Assembly: GCA_932521035.1 (NCBI GenBank)
Contig: OW051497.1
Coordinates: 12,152,001-12,216,000, forward strand
Direction of reading: 5' to 3'
Source: Oscheius dolichura
Lineage: Eukaryota > Nematoda > Chromadorea > Rhabditida > Rhabditidae
Length of the DNA: 64,000 nucleotides
The position numbers and the translations under genes are program-made. Shown in pieces: positions 59,402-64,000 of this stretch. The notes under the pieces are model-generated. The model was not told the DNA's origin. It ran no database searches and was given only the letters and a program-made list of their open reading frames with translations. Each line of letters starts with the position of its first letter. Position 1 is the first letter of the stretch.

Positions 59402-59899
59402 GCAATCTTCAATCGGCGATTCCCTGCGAGCGGTGGCAGGGAAAATCTTCATCCGCAATAGATCGTAAGTATTTATTTAAAGAAAACTAGTGACTGATTT
59501 CTGACTGTAATTTGATATATAAACATGATTTTGTACGGGCACTATCCATCCTCTTCAATTTTCTATCGTTTTTGGGAAGGCAATTACCATAATCCCACCG
59601 AGATTGTGGCCCCTTTGCTAAGCTTCTCACTTATTTTCTTCTGCACCTCAAATTTCTCTAATGAAATTGTGCTGCATCGAATTTAAGAGGTGCAGTTTTC
59701 TATAAAAATCTTTAAGCCCGTAGGAAGCAATAAAGTGGTAAGCTCTGACTCACGCGAGTAGTCAGACTCACAAGGAAATTACCAAAAACCTGCAAGGAAC
59801 CAATTAATGCAACAGATTTCAGAAGACATGACTCCGTAGCGCAACAGCAGATGGCCTCAGCTCGTCAACGAGTGGCCTCCCGTCTCCAAGCCGCGTAGG
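59402..59899 (+). other. Two candidate exons, gene unknown
   Basis: 59402-59462 reads QSSIGDSLRAVAGKIFIRN ending AGATC/gtaagt, and joins in phase 2 to 59823-59897 reading RHDSVAQQQMASARQRVASR ending at gtaggt. Both have AG acceptors. A further plus frame at 58657-58740 (DALAAYEVGSSALTYDVIET) could precede them through a weaker donor. Together they suggest a plus-strand gene with introns of several hundred bases, but neither start nor end was found. Confidence 0.35.
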
Positions 59900-62800
59900 T
59901 TTTCATTCTTCTACAAAAATTAAAACGAAATGACCTACTTGAAAATGACAGCAAACATAATGAAGTAACAAACCCTGCTAGAGTGTAAACGTGTCAAAAC
60001 CACCTGTAATCTCTGACTTTTGTTCGTCTGATAAAGCCGCCTACTCACGATTCAAATGCCCCCTTCTAAGAAATTATTAAGTATAGGTCAGTACAGGGTA
60101 TATATTCTTGAGAGATCCGGCCCATTGCCTTCTTGGGTATACGGTACCAGCTTTGAACCCTTGCATGCCAACTGCAGAGGGCCTTCTGTTCCGGACAGAC
60201 AAGCCCCGCGCGTTCCATTCATTTCTTCTTTAATGTAACATTCTTTTTGTTCCTCCCACCTTTTTGTCCCGAAGCAGATGTGTTGACGTTCATTTAAAAC
60301 AGCTCCAGATGTCTGAAACCAAATTTTGGCGCTTTCAAGTGTTAGTCATTGCCGACAATGGAATTTCTATCCCACTTAACAATCTTAAGGGTGGCTTCTT
60401 TTGCATCTGCACAAAGAGCGATAAGCCTGTAATGAGTCACTCTGTAGATTAGCTAGCCAGGTCAAGAAATAGAGCTAATCTTAATTTGTCGTTTAACACG
60501 CTTTTAATCATACTGTTCCCTACACAACCGTGACTGTTCCACCATCATATAATAAGTTAGCTGTCAGCAGTAGTGCTTCCACATCCACTAACCAAAATTC
60601 TTTACACTTCCTCTAAGAAGATTGTTTTCCCTCTGAAAACAGACTGTACAATTTTAGACTCTAATCCATCCGTCTTATTATCTCTAGAGACACTATTTTT
60701 GAACTTATCGAAACGAATTTCCGGCAGCTTTTCACTATAATCGCAGCTCCCTAGTAAGCTGGAAGGCAAAGTTTAACTCTCTGCTTCGTCTATTGCTTAT
60801 TTACTTATTCTTTTTTTGCTGGTCACTCAAAAGAGTAAAAGGATCCCCTCTAGAGAAGAGAGAGGGACTGAAAACCAAGTGCTAGGGAAGAGGATCTCAA
60901 GCCAGCGGAAATTCTACTCTCTTTCTGCTGCGCTCCTTAGCCGCTTATCGTCTGCTGGTGACACAAACTCTATGGCAATTTAGACGAGGCTGGTGGTTGC
61001 CAGCAGCAGCTAGTCGTGTCCTCGCTCTTCCTCCCTTTCTCTCCTATCCGCGGTCTGCCATCGATTATTCTGGCCGGCCTGCGGCAGCCGTCTTTTTCGT
61101 CTATGTGCCCGGGTGCCGGGCGAGAGTCCCACTTCGTCAGACCTCCTTGGGGACTTCCTTCTTCGCACATACCTTTTGATACAAATTTGGCATGGCTCCC
61201 GTTTTTAGATGTATTGGCGCGCTGCTTTGGCACGCTGCGTGGAGAGAAATAGAGATCCGCGATAACGCAGCACAATCAATAAGAACTAGCAGAGCCCCCA
61301 ACATCATTACACCATGTTGAAAGTTAGACGAGCGAGGAACAGAAAAAAATTGACGACAATAACTGATTCATCGCCGAAAATGTCATGCTCGCAACATTGC
61401 TACGCCCGCAAAAATTATTCCCTCTCGCCAATTTTTTGATAGACACTAAAATTAGCCGAGAGTTTATCCTGATCCTCTTGACTGACATATGCAGCGATGA
61501 TCTCTTTGATTATCCCCTAATCAGCTTGAAATCTTGATGTTTTCCTCCTTTAAAGCATTCTAAATGTCTTTTAAAAGGAATAAGCGCTTTATTGATGTTA
61601 GGATGCGCAAGAAATAACGCCCCTTTAGAGCATAATATCAGTTTTTGAGAGACTCTAGAGCAACTTTTTCCGTCCCCCATCGCTCCGTTTCCTTGTTTGT
61701 TATCCTTTTTGGAGTATCAAATGGCATCTCCTTTGTCTTCTCCCTAAAGGAATCCCGAGTTCCTTCGGCAGTTTCTCACAGAAGAACATGATCTCCACCC
61801 CGGCCAGCTGGTTGATCTATGCCAGCCGCATCTAATCTCAACGATAGAGCATTGCTTTTAACAACGTCGGCCATTTAATGATGCTGCCAATGTGCCCTGG
61901 CGGAGGAGCAATCAGGCGAGAATCGCACTTTACACACTTCGGGACATAGGAGGCACTGACGACACGGAGATGCGTAATTTATTTCATACGTGTGTAAACG
62001 AATAAGCATCGTACGTTGTTCGCACCAGCTGATCTATCGCCACATTGTGACTCCTCTCGTCTTTCACTACTTTTTCGACCTACACCCCGAGTTTGTTTGT
62101 CACATCGCTGTTTCTATTATAGCGTCACTTGGCGCATTTGCGATGTCCCTCCAATCATCACAACTCTTTTCTCAAAGAGGGGGAGAGACTGATTTGACTG
62201 CTTTTGTCTCGTCTCAAGCGTGAGACATCTCTCGTTGCTCACCACTTTGAATAAGACCCCCAAAACGTTCATTATTTTTAAAAGAAACCCCTCACTTGTT
62301 TTCTACTAGGATCGAGAGACACGCGGCTTCCCGTTTTGGCCACAAACTTGCGGAAATCTGAAACTCGTTAAGTTTTCTGATCCTCCCCAGGCTATGCTTC
62401 CTCTGCTCTCACCATGCTCAGTAGTGGCTAGGCCGCTCTCGATTTTTAATTATGGTAAACGCGTCTAATTTCGAGCAGCTGGGTCCAGTCGCGTATCATG
62501 CTGCACCAGAGGGGCTGCAAGAAGAGACAGAGAGCCCACCCTCTCTCTCTCACTAGCTCCGGGTATGTGTGTGTGTGTGCGTTGAAACCAATTCGTCATG
62601 GGAGGCGCGGGGTTGCAGTTTGAAGGGAGGATTATCGCCCAGCGCCCTGAACAATTCCACTAAATACTGCATGACTTTCGATCTGTTTTTCTTCCTAGCC
62701 ATTGCGTTTGCTCCGGGGCTGAAGTCACACTGATGAGGCCATCGACACTAGGGTTTCTAAGCATTTAGCTGACGCCAAATTCGGTTTTTTTTCTTTTCGA

Positions 62801-64000
62801 ATCACAGCTTTAAAGATTTCATTTCCTCTGAATCGTAATCCTTTAAATGTTTCTCTGCTATCGTCTGCCCGGGTCAGGCTACTTCCTATAATAGACCATA
62901 TATTTCTTATGCAGTTAACTGCCAGCCTAATCTAATCCTGAGCGGGTATCGTTGACCCCGTAAAAGCCAGCCGGAAAAGACAATTCGGCTGAGTGCAGTC
63001 TCCCCAATTTGCATGTGAAATATTATAAGAGGGTAATCCTCTCTGTTATGACACAATAGAGACATTTTTGAGCTTTCTATAAAACGATATTCCGGCTGCC
63101 GTAATCAGCTTATGGTCAGCGCACACCATCGATCCTCTCTTTTATTCTGACTTTGTGATCTCTCGCCGCTCACATGTAGTCCAATTCCGCGTCGCTTTGC
63201 ACACCATTTGGCTAACGCTTGCTATTCTTCTCTTTTAAATTGTCCGTAAAAAGTGCTCCCACTTGTCTTTTCTTCCATGTTTTCAGGGCACATTTCACAG
63301 CTTTCTCAAAGATTATGTGGCGCGTAGCCATTCAAAAGATTAAAAACAGAGAGTTGAAGGCCCCGATTTTATTTGCTTTCCACGAGATAAATCGGAGTAT
63401 TTTACGCGGGGCAAATTTTGATTTTGTCCCATTTCAAAGATCTTATTTTGGCCGGCGAATTTTAGCTATTTATGCGTATATTCATCATCTGTCTGCCCGC
63501 TTATTTTTACAATGCCCCTGAGTCACAAAAGCGAACAAATAACCCCCATTAGAAGGACCACTTGTCGGACCAATTTATACATCCTCTGACCTATAGGCCT
63601 CTGCTTTAAAGAAAAACAGCAATATATCTTCAGCTGTCGGACACCAGCTGGTCGAGATACAAGATATTTCTTTCGGAGCAGTTTCTTGTACAGCCTGGCT
63701 ACATCTACCTTTAATGTACTCCACGATATCTTGCGTGTACCTACCTACACCTTGGCTTTCGGTGGCTAGGAGTATTGACATGCCGCGCTCGATTCTCCTA
63801 ATAAATTATCCACTACTGTGCGTCACTGACGGCTCTATTTTAGCCCTGTTCTATCCTAAATAAGACGCCGCCCCCGATCTGCCTTCATTAGTTTTCTTCC
63901 ATATTTCCGCCCAACTTTTCTCTTTGTTTTTCTTTCTTTACTTATTAGTTAACGCTTGTGTTCCAGGAAGGCGGATGCTAGAGTGATGCTGTTTACTGGC
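59900..64000. other. Right-hand interval without a supported gene
   Basis: About 4 kb. May be intron or flank of the candidate plus-strand gene at 59.4-59.9 kb. Contains short CT and GT runs at 62541-62579. A long plus frame at 63219-63521 and a minus frame at 60970-61275 have no family match or splice context. Confidence 0.35.
62541..62579. repeat. CT and GT microsatellites
   Basis: A (CT)5-type run followed 12 bp later by (GT)8. Likely neutral simple sequence. Confidence 0.85.

Noticed and set aside
1-64000. CRISPR arrays, prokaryotic operons, phage or plasmid features
   Set aside because: The window is intron-rich animal DNA and no regularly spaced repeat array of that type was seen.

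Overview
This is eukaryotic, animal-type DNA. Almost every gene is cut by GT-AG introns of about 27-45 nt, with a few introns of 0.2-2.4 kb. The best fit is a compact nematode genome, perhaps an enoplean (clade I, Trichuris/Trichinella-like) worm. The reasons are a reticulon homology domain that reads like nematode RET-1, a secreted protein with two ShKT domains, a membrane-anchored PLA2-like protein, moderate GC content, very short introns, and splice acceptors sitting at or a few bases before many ATGs, as expected if a spliced leader is trans-spliced. The species call is inference.

Layout. 0.2-5.1 kb: a divergent G-alpha-like gene (+), an unrecognised ten-exon nuclear-looking gene (-) and cytidine deaminase (+). 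5.5-11 kb: an unresolved small locus containing a 3 x 30-bp repeat, a GH27 alpha-N-acetylgalactosaminidase (-), an SLC25 mitochondrial carrier (-) and a small secreted Cys protein (-). 13-21.7 kb: a reticulon gene with three separate 5' coding starts that all join one C-terminal domain in the same phase. 21.7-32.2 kb: gene-poor, with two identical tRNA-Glu(CTC) genes and one small membrane protein. 32.3-42.7 kb: the densest part, with a PLA2-like gene (+) followed by four minus-strand genes (ShKT protein, double forkhead-like protein, choline/ethanolamine phosphotransferase, CYP3-clan P450). 47.2-50.6 kb: a rhodopsin-family GPCR and a small heat-shock protein with a perfect upstream HSE. 51.3-57.3 kb: an RRM-like acidic nuclear protein in 11 exons. 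57.9-64 kb: only fragmentary exon candidates.

The genes do not form one pathway. The one arrangement that looks cotranscribed is the phosphotransferase followed by the forkhead-like gene: same strand, 195 bp apart, with a polyadenylation signal and then a splice acceptor exactly at the downstream ATG. The most unusual items are the G-alpha-like protein without a helical domain or the switch motifs, the protein with two degenerate forkhead-like domains in tandem, and the reticulon N-terminal exon that carries its own membrane segment.

Gene models were spliced by eye. Where reading phase was followed across the junctions it is stated. No database search was possible.
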